Positions 16,756 through 25,466 of a stretch of 64,000 nucleotides of DNA are shown here, piece by piece. How positions within the stretch are numbered: position 1 is the stretch's first letter; each line of letters opens with the position of its first letter. Position numbers and translations under genes: made by a program. The DNA comes from UBA5072 sp963822145 (GTDB taxonomy: Bacteria; Bacteroidota; Bacteroidia; Bacteroidales; UBA10428). Where the stretch lies: contig CAWGGG010000004.1 in the NCBI GenBank assembly GCA_963822145.1, positions 806,001 through 870,000 on the forward strand. Reading direction: 5' to 3'. The notes beneath the pieces are model-generated. The model was not told where the DNA came from. It saw only the letters and a program-made list of their open reading frames with translations, and searched no databases.

Positions 16756-18115
16756 TTAACCGGTTAACTTTATTGTTTCTCAGGTATTGCCGGATGATCT
16801 GCTGAACCTCCCGGTTATCGGGATAGGGGTGTATGCATTCATGAAGAATACCCTGGTCATTTTCAGCAAAGGCAGCGGTAAAATATCCGAATCCGATGAA
16901 TTTGCCTTTTTCAATCTTCACCACGGATCGTTCCTCCTGATTTCTGCCTGAATCAACGATCAGGAGATTGTCAATGCCGAAATCATATCGTGAAATCACC
17001 TGTATTGCCCGCCGGTTATAGGATTCAGGAGACTCTTTACCGATACAGGCGCCCCGGCATGCTCCGATTTCATAATGGAAACAATTGCCAGGCGAAGGGT
17101 ACAATCCGCAAAGCGTCTGGCATAATTCAAATTTATCGATCAGTTTATGAAGAAAACCATGCGCCTCATCTTTTGTGGTAAAGCTTGCCAGTACATGGTT
17201 ATCCATTTGCGTGGTTTTTTCCAGGATAAGCCTGATATACCCCTTGTTATCATAATAATAGCACAAGTAGTAGCGAAATAGGGATCGCCGCTGCCTCCGG
17301 TTGAATAGGGGCTTATGTTGTTTGATCTCAAAGGATTCCTTCAGCAGGGCAACCAATTCGCTGCCGGTGGTTTCGAATCCGATATCGGCAATCTGGGAGC
17401 GCATTTTCATGGCCTTGCTGGTAGAGGAGTTAGAAAAATGGCTTAACACCCGGGATTTAATGTTTCTGCTTTTGCCAATATAGATTAATTCTGTTTCCTG
17501 GTTGTAGAAATAATAGACCCCGGGATCTTCCGGAAGATCTTTCACTTTGCGAAGGTCAAGCGACGGGTGATGATCGGGAACAAGCCGGCTGGCAGCATTG
17601 ATATAAGAAGTACCGGCAAGGGTTTCTTTTTCCAGGAGTAGATCAAAAAGCCGGGCTGTTGCAGCGGCATCCCCCATGGCTCTGTGACGTTCTTTAATGG
17701 ATATCTTAAGTGCATTGCAAAGCCTTCCGAGACTGTAGGAGGCATGACCCGGTATCAGTTTTCGGCTTAACCTCACCGTACAAAGCTGATCACGCTTGTA
17801 ATCATATCCAAGGCGCTTAAATTCATTACGGATAAAACCATAGTCGAATGCTACATTGTGAGCTACAAATGTTTTATCCTGCGTGAGTTCAACCAGTCCC
17901 CGTGCAATTTCAAAAAATCTGGGCGCGTCGGCAACCATTTCATTGGTGATCCCTGTCAACGCGCTGATGTGGTAAGGGATTCTACATTCAGGATTGATGA
18001 GGGTGCAGTATTCCTGAACCGGACCGGTACCATCATGGATTAAAACGGCAATTTCCGTAATTCTGTCAGTTTTTGGATTACCGCCAGTGGTTTCAATATC
18101 AATGATGGCATACAT
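16745..18115 (-). CDS. DEDDh exonuclease fused to a GIY-YIG nuclease domain (UvrC/Cho-like)
   Basis: A 456-residue two-nuclease fusion. The N-terminal DnaQ-like 3'-5' exonuclease (residues 1-165) has IIDIETTGG, HNVAFDYGF and HRAMGDAAATARLF, giving the D-E-D-H-D set. A GIY-YIG domain follows (about 195-285: PGVYYFYNQETELIYIGKSRN). After it comes a Cys cluster with C-x7-C-x3-C spacing in NCFHYEIGACRGACIG, like the UvrC iron-sulfur site. It probably acts in DNA repair. The start is the ATG at 18115; a GTG at 18142 is possible but lies inside the terminator region of the upstream gene. The architecture is known in other phyla as DnaQ-UvrC fusions. Confidence 0.87.
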   Translation of the reverse strand: MYAIIDIETTGGNPKTDRITEIAVLIHDGTGPVQEYCTLINPECRIPYHISALTGITNEMVADAPRFFEIARGLVELTQDKTFVAHNVAFDYGFIRNEFKRLGYDYKRDQLCTVRLSRKLIPGHASYSLGRLCNALKISIKERHRAMGDAAATARLFDLLLEKETLAGTSYINAASRLVPDHHPSLDLRKVKDLPEDPGVYYFYNQETELIYIGKSRNIKSRVLSHFSNSSTSKAMKMRSQIADIGFETTGSELVALLKESFEIKQHKPLFNRRQRRSLFRYYLCYYYDNKGYIRLILEKTTQMDNHVLASFTTKDEAHGFLHKLIDKFELCQTLCGLYPSPGNCFHYEIGACRGACIGKESPESYNRRAIQVISRYDFGIDNLLIVDSGRNQEERSVVKIEKGKFIGFGYFTAAFAENDQGILHECIHPYPDNREVQQIIRQYLRNNKVNRLIVY

Positions 18116-18144
18116 GATGCCTGCAAAATTACTCCTTTGCACGC

Positions 18145-18171
18145 AAAAAAAACCGGCAGAACCTGCCGGTT
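18145..18171 (-). terminator. rho-independent terminator for the sugar transferase gene
   Basis: On the minus strand a perfect 9-bp stem (AACCGGCAG / CTGCCGGTT) with a 3-base loop is followed by a run of T. It lies 28 bp after the stop of the sugar transferase gene and just before the exonuclease start, separating the two transcripts. Confidence 0.85.
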
Positions 18172-18198
18172 TATCAACAATGTAATCATTGGATGAAA

Positions 18199-19251
18199 TT
18201 ATATACCCCTGGCTGAAAGCATTGTTCTGAAGGTACCAAAGAATATTTTAATATCATTGAGGACCGACCAGTTTTCAACATATTCACGGTCCAGTTGCAT
18301 CCATTTTTCAAATTTAACTTTATTCCTGTCGGGTTGTATTTGCCAGGAGCAGGTGATCCCTGGCTTGATGCACATACGTTTAAGCTGCCATTCTTTCTGG
18401 ATTGTTACTTCATCGGGCAGCATCGGACGTGGCCCGATTAATAACATTTCACCCCTGATTATATTCAGCAGCTGGGGAATCTCATCAATTCCGAAACTTC
18501 TTAACAATCGGCCGAATGCGGTTATTCGGGGATCACGGGCAATTTTGAAGACAGGCCCGTCGCTTTCATTTAAACCGATAAGTGCTGCCTTTTGCTTCTC
18601 AGCATCAATACGCATGGTCCGGAATTTATAGATATAAAATTTCCTTCCCCGTCTTCCAACCCGCATTTGTTTGAAGATAACCGGTCCGGGAGACGTCAAT
18701 TTGATTATTACGGCAACCAGTAGAAGAAAAGGAGCGAGCAGAAACAGTGCCAGTGATGCAAAGGCAATTTCAAATAATGATTTCATTACAAAGGCCAAAC
18801 GGTTTTTAGGATTTGTCTCCAGTACCTGAAAGTAGAAATTACCTATGAATCTGGATTCCGAAATTGACAGGCCCGAAAATTCAAGATCGGGCTGAACAAG
18901 CAGTGAAACACCGAACTGCCTGCAAATTCTCACCAGATTCCGGACATAATCATCAGGCAATGCGGAAGTACAACATACGATCTCGTCAACAATATCATAT
19001 CTTAAAAGGCTTTTTATATTGGCCTTGAGGGGATAAATCCTTGAATGGCACTGAAACATGGCTTTGACTGCCGGTGAATCAGTGAGAATATATATAACCT
19101 GTACTCCCCGATTTTTTAGATGCATGAGTTTATCCAGCATATGCATATGCTTTTCATCGACTATAACCATGAGTTTATCAATATTATGGCCGCTATTCCA
19201 CTGAAATCCGTATTGGCCAAGCGAACGCGCAAATGATCCCAAGTTTTCCAT
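18199..19251 (-). CDS. sugar transferase (bacterial sugar phosphotransferase, PF02397 type), lacking N-terminal membrane bundle
   Basis: A 350-residue phospho-sugar transferase of the WcaJ/WbaP group, which starts a polysaccharide repeat on a lipid carrier. The C-terminal half has one membrane segment (SLFEIAFASLALFLLAPFLL), then SPGPVIFKQMRVG, YKFRTMR, GRLLRSFGIDEIPQLLN and LIGPRPMLP, all hallmarks of the catalytic domain. The N-terminal 160 residues look like the Rossmann-type domain of longer relatives, but the usual four or five N-terminal membrane helices are absent. The ATG at 19251 is preferred; a TTG at 19287 is in frame. No other polysaccharide gene is adjacent. Confidence 0.87.
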   Translation of the reverse strand: MENLGSFARSLGQYGFQWNSGHNIDKLMVIVDEKHMHMLDKLMHLKNRGVQVIYILTDSPAVKAMFQCHSRIYPLKANIKSLLRYDIVDEIVCCTSALPDDYVRNLVRICRQFGVSLLVQPDLEFSGLSISESRFIGNFYFQVLETNPKNRLAFVMKSLFEIAFASLALFLLAPFLLLVAVIIKLTSPGPVIFKQMRVGRRGRKFYIYKFRTMRIDAEKQKAALIGLNESDGPVFKIARDPRITAFGRLLRSFGIDEIPQLLNIIRGEMLLIGPRPMLPDEVTIQKEWQLKRMCIKPGITCSWQIQPDRNKVKFEKWMQLDREYVENWSVLNDIKIFFGTFRTMLSARGI

Positions 19252-19648
19252 TTCTTTATTATTATTCTGATAATTAATACTATCCAATGTTTCAAAATGT
19301 TGGTTTATTCTTATGGATAGATCAATATCTTTGACGAATGCATCCTGGACGGGGATGAAAGTGTCAGTAATTTGGATTGAGAAATCAGGGTCTGATAAAT
19401 TTTTCCAATTCCTTTAAAAACTGACATTAATCAGTTTCCTGAATGCACTTAACCTGTATATTTGTTTAGTACACAGGTAATAGGGTTTATGCTGAATTTT
19501 TCCACAATTTGCTGGCCGAATAAACGGCAAGAAACCATAGAATGGTTGTACAGGAAGGCACAGTGTTGAGGAAAATGCAAAATTAGTTATCCTGAAATAG
19601 AATACCTGATCAGAAAAATTCACTATTTTTGAAGCTTAAAAAAAGAGT
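19252..19648. other. intergenic region between divergent genes
   Basis: About 400 bp with no convincing gene. The frame of the sugar transferase stays open upstream to a TAA at 19416, but it holds no ATG or GTG. On the plus strand, TATATTTG at 19457-19464 and TATTTTTG at 19624-19631 both match the -7 consensus; the second lies 18 bp before the ATG at 19649. A 69-residue minus-strand frame (19414-19623) has no recognisable features. Confidence 0.5.
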
Positions 19649-20140
19649 ATGCCGGAATTTTCTATGAGAAAGAACGAGTCGTTGGAGGAAATGGTAACTC
19701 GCAGAAATAAAAGGTTGAAAGGCCTTTTCTCACGATTCGGGATTAATGTTCGGTTGGTTGGAGATGATAATAAACCGGCTGTAATTAAAGATGAAGCAAT
19801 TGTTTTATCCTGTTATGTCAAGAATTTTGACCTGCATTTCACCAAGGAACCCTTTAGTGATGAAATACTCAAAACGGTAAAATTGAAGCAGGAACCTGAA
19901 ATCACCAAGTTTGAATTACTGGAGGTCCTTGAATTATGTCAGCATCGTCCTGTATTTAAGGTCAAGCTCGAAAGCAGTGATTTGTTCCTGGTAGGATATA
20001 ATTATCTGAATTCGGAAGATGCTGTAGGGCGCTATCCCGTTTTTGCCAAGCATAAGCCTAAAGTATATTTCGATTATGAATATGCACAGAGTGTAGCCGA
20101 AAATCTTAGAACTGATGGATATAATGTAGTTATCGAGTAA
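19649..20140 (+). CDS. hypothetical protein, cytoplasmic, 163 residues
   Basis: I do not recognise this protein. It has no signal peptide or membrane segment. The N-terminus is basic (MVTRRNKRLKGLFSRFG) and the rest mixes beta-like stretches (DEAIVLSCYVKNFDLHF, FKVKLESSDLFLVGYNY) with helices. It is a stand-alone gene: a -7-like box (TATTTTTG) lies 18 bp before the ATG and a strong terminator lies 22 bp after the stop. Codon use resembles that of its neighbours and the reading frame is clean, so I consider it real. Confidence 0.7.
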   Translation: MPEFSMRKNESLEEMVTRRNKRLKGLFSRFGINVRLVGDDNKPAVIKDEAIVLSCYVKNFDLHFTKEPFSDEILKTVKLKQEPEITKFELLEVLELCQHRPVFKVKLESSDLFLVGYNYLNSEDAVGRYPVFAKHKPKVYFDYEYAQSVAENLRTDGYNVVIE

Positions 20141-20161
20141 AAGAAACCAACTCAATATGGA

Positions 20162-20185
20162 CCCCGCCAACTGCGGGGTTTTTTT
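20162..20185 (+). terminator. rho-independent terminator
   Basis: CCCCGC, a 5-base loop and GCGGGG form a perfect 6-bp GC stem followed by seven T. It lies 22 bp after the hypothetical gene and ends its transcript before the sensor kinase. Confidence 0.85.
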
Positions 20186-20264
20186 ATGCCTGTCAATATC
20201 TTGGTATTGTTTTAAATACAGGTCTGTTGCTTTTACATTAGCTTTGCTATAGAATTTTCAGGAC

Positions 20265-23036
20265 ATGAACCCCAATGATTTAAACATCGCTACTGTCGAC
20301 CGGCTTTTTACGCATGAGCCTTTGTCCGATGTCGATTACCGGCAAATCAGCAATTTTCTTCTCGATCAGCTGATCGATGCTTTTGTTTTCTTCAAAGCAG
20401 ACAAACCGATTGATTGGGAATCCATGACTTCGGAAAACAGTAAGCTTAAAGCATTGGCGAACCGTTTTAAAATCTTTGACGTCAATGATGCACTGTTATT
20501 ACAGTGTAACAAGGATCGAGATATGTTGATAAAAAGTACGCTGGGACGTTTTTTCGGGAAGAAGTTCAAAGAAAACAGGGAAGCTTTTCTAACCCTGATC
20601 CGAAGCGGGGAAGTTTATTCCGAGTTTACACTGGAAAAACCACAGCATGCCACCCTTTGGGCAGAAGCCTCCTACAGGCTTGTCAGGGACAGCTTTGGAA
20701 ATACGCAGGGTATACTTGCTGTTCAACGCGACATTTCCCAAAGAAAGGTAGCGTTCAGGGCGCATGAAGAAACTGAAGAACGCCTGAGGAAACTGGCCCA
20801 TCTTTCCTTTCAGGCCATCGTTATTTTAAGCCATGGCAAAGTCTCTGACCTGAATGAAGCCATGTTAAAGCTCACCGGTTACAATCGCGAAGAATTGCTA
20901 AGAACCCGCACCCTGGCCAATTGCTTCCCTCCAGATATATCGGGCAAGATTTTTCGGAAAAAATGGGCTTTGCCATCCGAGTCTTTTGAGACAACGCTCT
21001 ACAGGAAAGATGAGACTACACTGGCAGTTGAAATAGAGACCCAGATCATGACCTATAATAATAAACCGACTTACGTTCTTGGTGTCAGTGATATTTCCAA
21101 CCGCAAAAAGATCGAGGAGGAAATCGTTAAGCTTTCCATTGCGATGGATCAAAGCGCGAACTCCATTGTTATCACACGGAAAGACGGCGATATTGAATAT
21201 GTCAATCGATCCTTTACCAGTGTTACAGGCTATCTCCCTTCAGAAGTGATCGGCAAGAATCCGAGGATACTGAAATCAGGGACACAATCCAGGGAATTCT
21301 ACAAAGACCTCTGGAATACCCTTATGGATGGAAAGCAATGGGAAGGGGAATTTCATAATCGCAAGAAGAACGGGGAAATGTATTGGGAAAATGCAACCAT
21401 TACCCCCATTAAAAATAACAATGGTGAGATTGTGCGTTATATCGCTATAAAGGAGGATATTACCAGGAGAAAAATTGCTGAACAACAACTCCGTGAAAGC
21501 GAGGAAAAATTCAGATCGATGATTTCCAATCTGCCCGGTGTTGTTTACCGATGCGCCTATGATTCCGACTGGACCCTTTATTTCATTACCGATGGCATTA
21601 TAAATCTGACAGGCTATGGTTCTGATGAATTTCAGGATAACCCCGAAATCACTTTTGCAGGCCTCATCCATCCGGATGATCGCGAAATGGTTTCGGAATC
21701 TTTAAAATCAGGTATATCCAGGATCAAACAGTATGAAGTTGAATACCGGATTCTTACAAAGAATAAAACAACAAAGTGGGTTTCCAACAGCGGACGGCCC
21801 GTTTTCAAGGAAGATGGCTCCATTCAATGGCTCGACGGATTTCTTTACGATATTACCGAAAGGGAAATGGCGCTCGTTGAGTTGAAAAAGGCTAAAATTG
21901 CCGCCGAGGAAGCTAATAACGCAAAAAGTGAGTTTCTGGCCAACATCAGCCATGAAATCCGGACCCCGCTCAATTCTGTACTTGGATTTACAGAATTACT
22001 GGAAGGACTGACTTCAGACAGCATGCAAATTAAATATCTCAACAGCATCAAGTCAAGCGGTAAAAACCTGATGATGCTGATCAATGACCTGCTCGATCTG
22101 TCAAAAATAGAGGCTGGAAAGATGACCCTGCATTATACCCTTTTTGATATCCGCAAGCTGCTTGATGAAATCCGGAACGTTTTCTCCCTGAGGATCGCTA
22201 TTAAAGGTATCGGGTATCATGAAGTGATCGACAGTCAAGTCCCTCCTGAAATAAAATTTGATGAAATCCGACTCCGGCAGATCCTCATTAACCTGGTAGG
22301 AAATGCTGTGAAATTTACCCATGAAGGAGAAATCAGGATCCTGGTAAAAGCCCGTGCCAAAAAGGACAGCAAGGAGCCGAAGATGAGACTGGAAATTAAG
22401 GTAATTGATACTGGCATTGGTATTCCTGAAAACTCATTTCGGCTGATTTTTGAATCTTTCAGGCAACATTCACAGCTGAATTCACGAAAATACGGAGGAA
22501 CCGGATTGGGTCTGTCCATTACCAAACGACTGGTTGAGGCTATGAACGGTAAGATTACAGTTGAAAGTGAACTTGGTAAAGGAAGTAGCTTTACAGTGAC
22601 TTTTCCAGGAATACAATATTCTGAGACTTCTACAAGCACTTACGGCATATCTCCGGCTACCATCGAGAGATTGCAGCATCAGGAGAAGTCTGATTTACCA
22701 ATTGCAGCCGAGAAGTCAGAAAAGTACCTGACAGAAAATAGGGTCGACCCCAATCTCATAATAGATGCTGAATACCATCAGCTTGTTCAGCGTTTTGAAC
22801 AGGGACTGTCTTCACAATGGAAGTTATACAAAAAAAAGCAACCTCTGAAAGAGATTCGGTCTTTTGCACGGGAAATCATTACGCTGGGAAAGAGTCATAA
22901 GCTCGTTTTTATAACTGAATATGGAGAACAATTGCTGTCAACCATTGAGAATTTTGATATAGAAGAAATGCGCCTTCAATTGGATTTATTTCCTGATCTT
23001 ATTAAACAATTGAAAAGAATAGGTCATGAAAACTGA
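20265..23036 (+). CDS. multi-PAS sensor histidine kinase
   Basis: A 923-residue kinase with no obvious membrane segment, so probably cytoplasmic. Four PAS-type domains can be read (about 25-165, 175-290, 290-410 and 418-545, each ending in a PAC-like tail such as VQRDISQRK or IKEDITRRK). A HisKA domain follows, with the phospho-accepting His near 560 (ANISHEIRTPLN). The ATPase domain (about 670-790) has NLVGNAVKF, DTGIGIPE and GGTGLGLSI. The last 120 residues are helical and resemble the tail usually found after a receiver domain in hybrid kinases, but no receiver is present here. The next gene, which starts with a receiver, overlaps its end by 11 bases. Confidence 0.9.
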   Translation: MNPNDLNIATVDRLFTHEPLSDVDYRQISNFLLDQLIDAFVFFKADKPIDWESMTSENSKLKALANRFKIFDVNDALLLQCNKDRDMLIKSTLGRFFGKKFKENREAFLTLIRSGEVYSEFTLEKPQHATLWAEASYRLVRDSFGNTQGILAVQRDISQRKVAFRAHEETEERLRKLAHLSFQAIVILSHGKVSDLNEAMLKLTGYNREELLRTRTLANCFPPDISGKIFRKKWALPSESFETTLYRKDETTLAVEIETQIMTYNNKPTYVLGVSDISNRKKIEEEIVKLSIAMDQSANSIVITRKDGDIEYVNRSFTSVTGYLPSEVIGKNPRILKSGTQSREFYKDLWNTLMDGKQWEGEFHNRKKNGEMYWENATITPIKNNNGEIVRYIAIKEDITRRKIAEQQLRESEEKFRSMISNLPGVVYRCAYDSDWTLYFITDGIINLTGYGSDEFQDNPEITFAGLIHPDDREMVSESLKSGISRIKQYEVEYRILTKNKTTKWVSNSGRPVFKEDGSIQWLDGFLYDITEREMALVELKKAKIAAEEANNAKSEFLANISHEIRTPLNSVLGFTELLEGLTSDSMQIKYLNSIKSSGKNLMMLINDLLDLSKIEAGKMTLHYTLFDIRKLLDEIRNVFSLRIAIKGIGYHEVIDSQVPPEIKFDEIRLRQILINLVGNAVKFTHEGEIRILVKARAKKDSKEPKMRLEIKVIDTGIGIPENSFRLIFESFRQHSQLNSRKYGGTGLGLSITKRLVEAMNGKITVESELGKGSSFTVTFPGIQYSETSTSTYGISPATIERLQHQEKSDLPIAAEKSEKYLTENRVDPNLIIDAEYHQLVQRFEQGLSSQWKLYKKKQPLKEIRSFAREIITLGKSHKLVFITEYGEQLLSTIENFDIEEMRLQLDLFPDLIKQLKRIGHEN

Positions 23037-24123
23037 AGAACAGAGTGTTTTAATTGTAGATGATGTTCCTAAAAATATTCAGCTGCTGGGTAGTATCCTG
23101 AAAGAGGAATCCTATGAACTGGAGTTTGCTACCAGTGGCAAGGAGGCATTAGAATGGCTCGATTCCAAACAGTTTGACCTGGTCCTGCTTGACATAATGA
23201 TGCCTGAGATGGACGGATTTGAAGTCTGCCGTCGTATCAAAGAAAATCCCGGCACCCGGGAAATCTCGGTCATTTTCCTTACAGCCAAAGCCGATTTCCA
23301 AAGCATCATCCAGGGTTTTGAAGCCGGCGCAGTTGACTATATCACCAAACCATACAACCGGAGGGAACTGCTTATTCGGGTCAAAACCCACCTGACCATG
23401 CAGCAACAGCGTAAACAGCTTGAACTGAGCAACGCTTTTGAAAAAAAAATATTCTCAATTATCGGACACGATCTTCGAAGTCCGATGGGCAACATCCGTA
23501 CTTATATCGATGCCTTTCTCCAGGTAAATAATAACCTGGATGAGAGCGTAATCATTTTGCTGAAGGACCTGTACCTGCTTTCAGACAATGCCTTTAACCT
23601 GCTGGAGAACCTGCTGAACTGGGCTAAAAGCCAGTCGGGCGTTATTGTATGCCGTCCTCAGGTTGAAAATGTATCCTTCCTGATCCGGAATGTTTTATTG
23701 CTGTTTGCCTTACAGGCAGAAAATAAACGGATCAGCCTCCGGTTTTCAGGAAGTGATCAGGTGACCGGTTTTTTCGATGCTGAATTAATCTCAGTTGTCA
23801 TCCGGAATTTGGTGTCCAATGCGCTAAAATTCACTCCGCACGGTGGTTCTGTCACTATTGATGCCTTCCATGCCTTGGAACAGGATCAGCAAAGACTGAT
23901 CATAAAAGTATCAGATACCGGAACCGGTATGAATTCGGAAATCATGGATAACCTGATGAACAAAAACATTCATTTTACTACGTATGGTACTGATAATGAG
24001 AAAGGATCAGGTCTAGGGTTCCAGCTGTGCAAAGAATTTGTTACACTGAATGCGGGAAACATACACATTGAAAGTACTCAGGGTGCCGGAAGCAGTTTCT
24101 TCATAAGCCTTCCGGTTGAATAA
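23026..24123 (+). CDS. response-regulator receiver / histidine kinase hybrid
   Basis: A 365-residue protein with an N-terminal receiver (residues 5-125; phospho-accepting Asp56 in LVLLDIMMPEMDG, Lys in ITKPYN) joined to a HisKA domain (His near 149, SIIGHDLRSPMGN) and an ATPase domain (NLVSNALKF, DTGTGM, GSGLGFQL). The receiver-first order is common in Bacteroidota. It overlaps the PAS kinase by 11 bases and lies 81 bp before a LuxR-type regulator, so the three probably form a phosphorelay. The input signal is unknown. Confidence 0.92.
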   Translation: MKTEEQSVLIVDDVPKNIQLLGSILKEESYELEFATSGKEALEWLDSKQFDLVLLDIMMPEMDGFEVCRRIKENPGTREISVIFLTAKADFQSIIQGFEAGAVDYITKPYNRRELLIRVKTHLTMQQQRKQLELSNAFEKKIFSIIGHDLRSPMGNIRTYIDAFLQVNNNLDESVIILLKDLYLLSDNAFNLLENLLNWAKSQSGVIVCRPQVENVSFLIRNVLLLFALQAENKRISLRFSGSDQVTGFFDAELISVVIRNLVSNALKFTPHGGSVTIDAFHALEQDQQRLIIKVSDTGTGMNSEIMDNLMNKNIHFTTYGTDNEKGSGLGFQLCKEFVTLNAGNIHIESTQGAGSSFFISLPVE

Positions 24124-24204
24124 TGGTGTTGAATTCCCTGAATAACCAAATGAAAACAGACATGCTGGTTGCTTAACTGGGATGAAAACCCGAAATTTGG
24201 CTGC

Positions 24205-24864
24205 ATGGAATTTCATGAACACCAAATAATCATCGCAGATAATCAGTTTCTGGTTGTTGATTCCCTGCAGAAACTGCTTTCTGACTTTTTTAATATCAAA
24301 GCAGACCATATCGTCAATAACAAGTATGATCTGATGAGGCTTGTAAAGCAACATCCTCTGGTTCTCCTGATCATTGATCCGAATCTCATGGATTTTGACA
24401 GTTTGTCAGAATTGCGGACCATCATGCAGGGAAAAAACTGTAAAGTGCTGGTTTTAACAAACATATTGTCAAAGAACGATATTGCAGAGTTGAATGCCAC
24501 CGGTATAAAAAATATCCTTCTCAAGACTGCGGAGCGCGAGGAAATCCTTGCCGGCCTCCGGTCAACCCTTGCCGGTAAAAAGTACTTCTGTCAGGAAGTA
24601 CTGGACCTATTCACAGAAATCCCTCCGGAAAAAGGACAGGTAAAGGAAACCGGAAGTCTGACCCATAGCGAAACTGAAATCGTGAAATGTATTGCAGAAG
24701 GTCTTACTACCAAACAAATAGCTATGCACAAGCACATCAGTTTTCATACAGTAATGACCCACCGTAAGAATATCTTCCGAAAGCTCAATGTTAATAGCGC
24801 CTCAGAGCTGGTTATGTATGCCATTCGGGCAGGTATTATCGATACTATTGAATATCATATTTAG
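24205..24864 (+). CDS. NarL/LuxR-type DNA-binding response regulator
   Basis: A 219-residue two-domain regulator. The receiver (residues 5-125) has IIIADNQ, the likely phospho-accepting Asp58 in LLIIDPNL and a Lys in ILLKTAE. The C-terminal LuxR helix-turn-helix (about 155-215) has LTHSETEIVKCIAEGLTTKQ, then HTVMTHRKNIFRKLNV. I chose the ATG at 24205 because the longer frame starts only with a TTG at 24169. It is the likely output of the two kinase genes upstream. The copper operon starts 73 bp downstream and could be a target, but no binding evidence exists. Confidence 0.9.
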   Translation: MEFHEHQIIIADNQFLVVDSLQKLLSDFFNIKADHIVNNKYDLMRLVKQHPLVLLIIDPNLMDFDSLSELRTIMQGKNCKVLVLTNILSKNDIAELNATGIKNILLKTAEREEILAGLRSTLAGKKYFCQEVLDLFTEIPPEKGQVKETGSLTHSETEIVKCIAEGLTTKQIAMHKHISFHTVMTHRKNIFRKLNVNSASELVMYAIRAGIIDTIEYHI

Positions 24865-24894
24865 GAAGATTAACATTTTATTAAAAATATCCTG

Positions 24895-24933
24895 CATCTT
24901 TGCTAAACATTTTATCCTCATCTGCGTTTAGCA
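24895..24933 (+). promoter_or_regulatory. -7-like box with overlapping 8-bp inverted repeat before the copper operon
   Basis: CATCTTTG at 24895-24902 is one base off TAnnTTTG. A perfect inverted repeat, TGCTAAAC (24901-24908) and GTTTAGCA (24926-24933), starts inside that box, covers the expected transcription start and ends 4 bp before the ATG at 24938. It could be a repressor operator or a leader hairpin. Confidence 0.45.
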
Positions 24934-24937
24934 TTTG

Positions 24938-25357
24938 ATGAAAAGATTCATTACCATAGGGCTTGCATGTATCTTTCTGTTATCGGGTATGCATATTACC
25001 ATTGCCACGCATTTCTGCGGCGGGAAGGTTGCAGCTGTTAAGATTTCTTTGACCGGGAAAAAAGCAGGCTGCGGAATGGGATCGGATGAGTCTTCAGCAC
25101 CTTCCCGGGAACCACGTCTGGATACCCGTTGCTGCTATGATGAATTGGCTGTATACAAGGTTGAAAGTCACTATGCTTCTTCAGTATTCAACTCCGGTCT
25201 CCTTACCCTGAACACGATACATCCTGTTATTATTATACAGGACGTTTTACCAAATAACTTGTTTTCCTCTCAGACTGGCCGTACTGATTACGGACCGCCT
25301 GAGCCTTTCGCGATAAATGCCGTGAATCCGGCTGAGATCTGTGTTTTTCGCATTTGA
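24938..25357 (+). CDS. HYC_CC_PP family secreted protein
   Basis: A small secreted protein (139 residues from the ATG at 24938) with a signal peptide ending near residue 23. It carries His-Phe-Cys at 25-27, Cys-Cys at 65-66 (DTRCCYDE) and Pro-Pro at 120-121 (DYGPPEPF), plus another Cys at 45. This spacing matches the Bacteroidota family named HYC_CC_PP, with Phe in place of Tyr. The family has no proven role. The His/Cys pairs suggest binding of a soft metal such as Cu(I) outside the cytoplasm, and its place at the head of a CusA operon supports this by inference. Confidence 0.75.
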   Translation: MKRFITIGLACIFLLSGMHITIATHFCGGKVAAVKISLTGKKAGCGMGSDESSAPSREPRLDTRCCYDELAVYKVESHYASSVFNSGLLTLNTIHPVIIIQDVLPNNLFSSQTGRTDYGPPEPFAINAVNPAEICVFRI

Positions 25358-25466
25358 TAAATCTCTTTTGCTGAGTACCTGAATTTTCGACAGGGACATT
25401 TTCTAGCTGATAGAATTCTTTCTCTCAGGTTTTAATCCATTTTATTCATTCTAAAATTCAAAATAT

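Noticed and set aside
19414..19623. A 69-codon minus-strand frame in frame with, and upstream of, the sugar transferase.
   Set aside because: It was considered as a lost N-terminal membrane part, but the translation lacks clear hydrophobic helices and is split off by a TAA.
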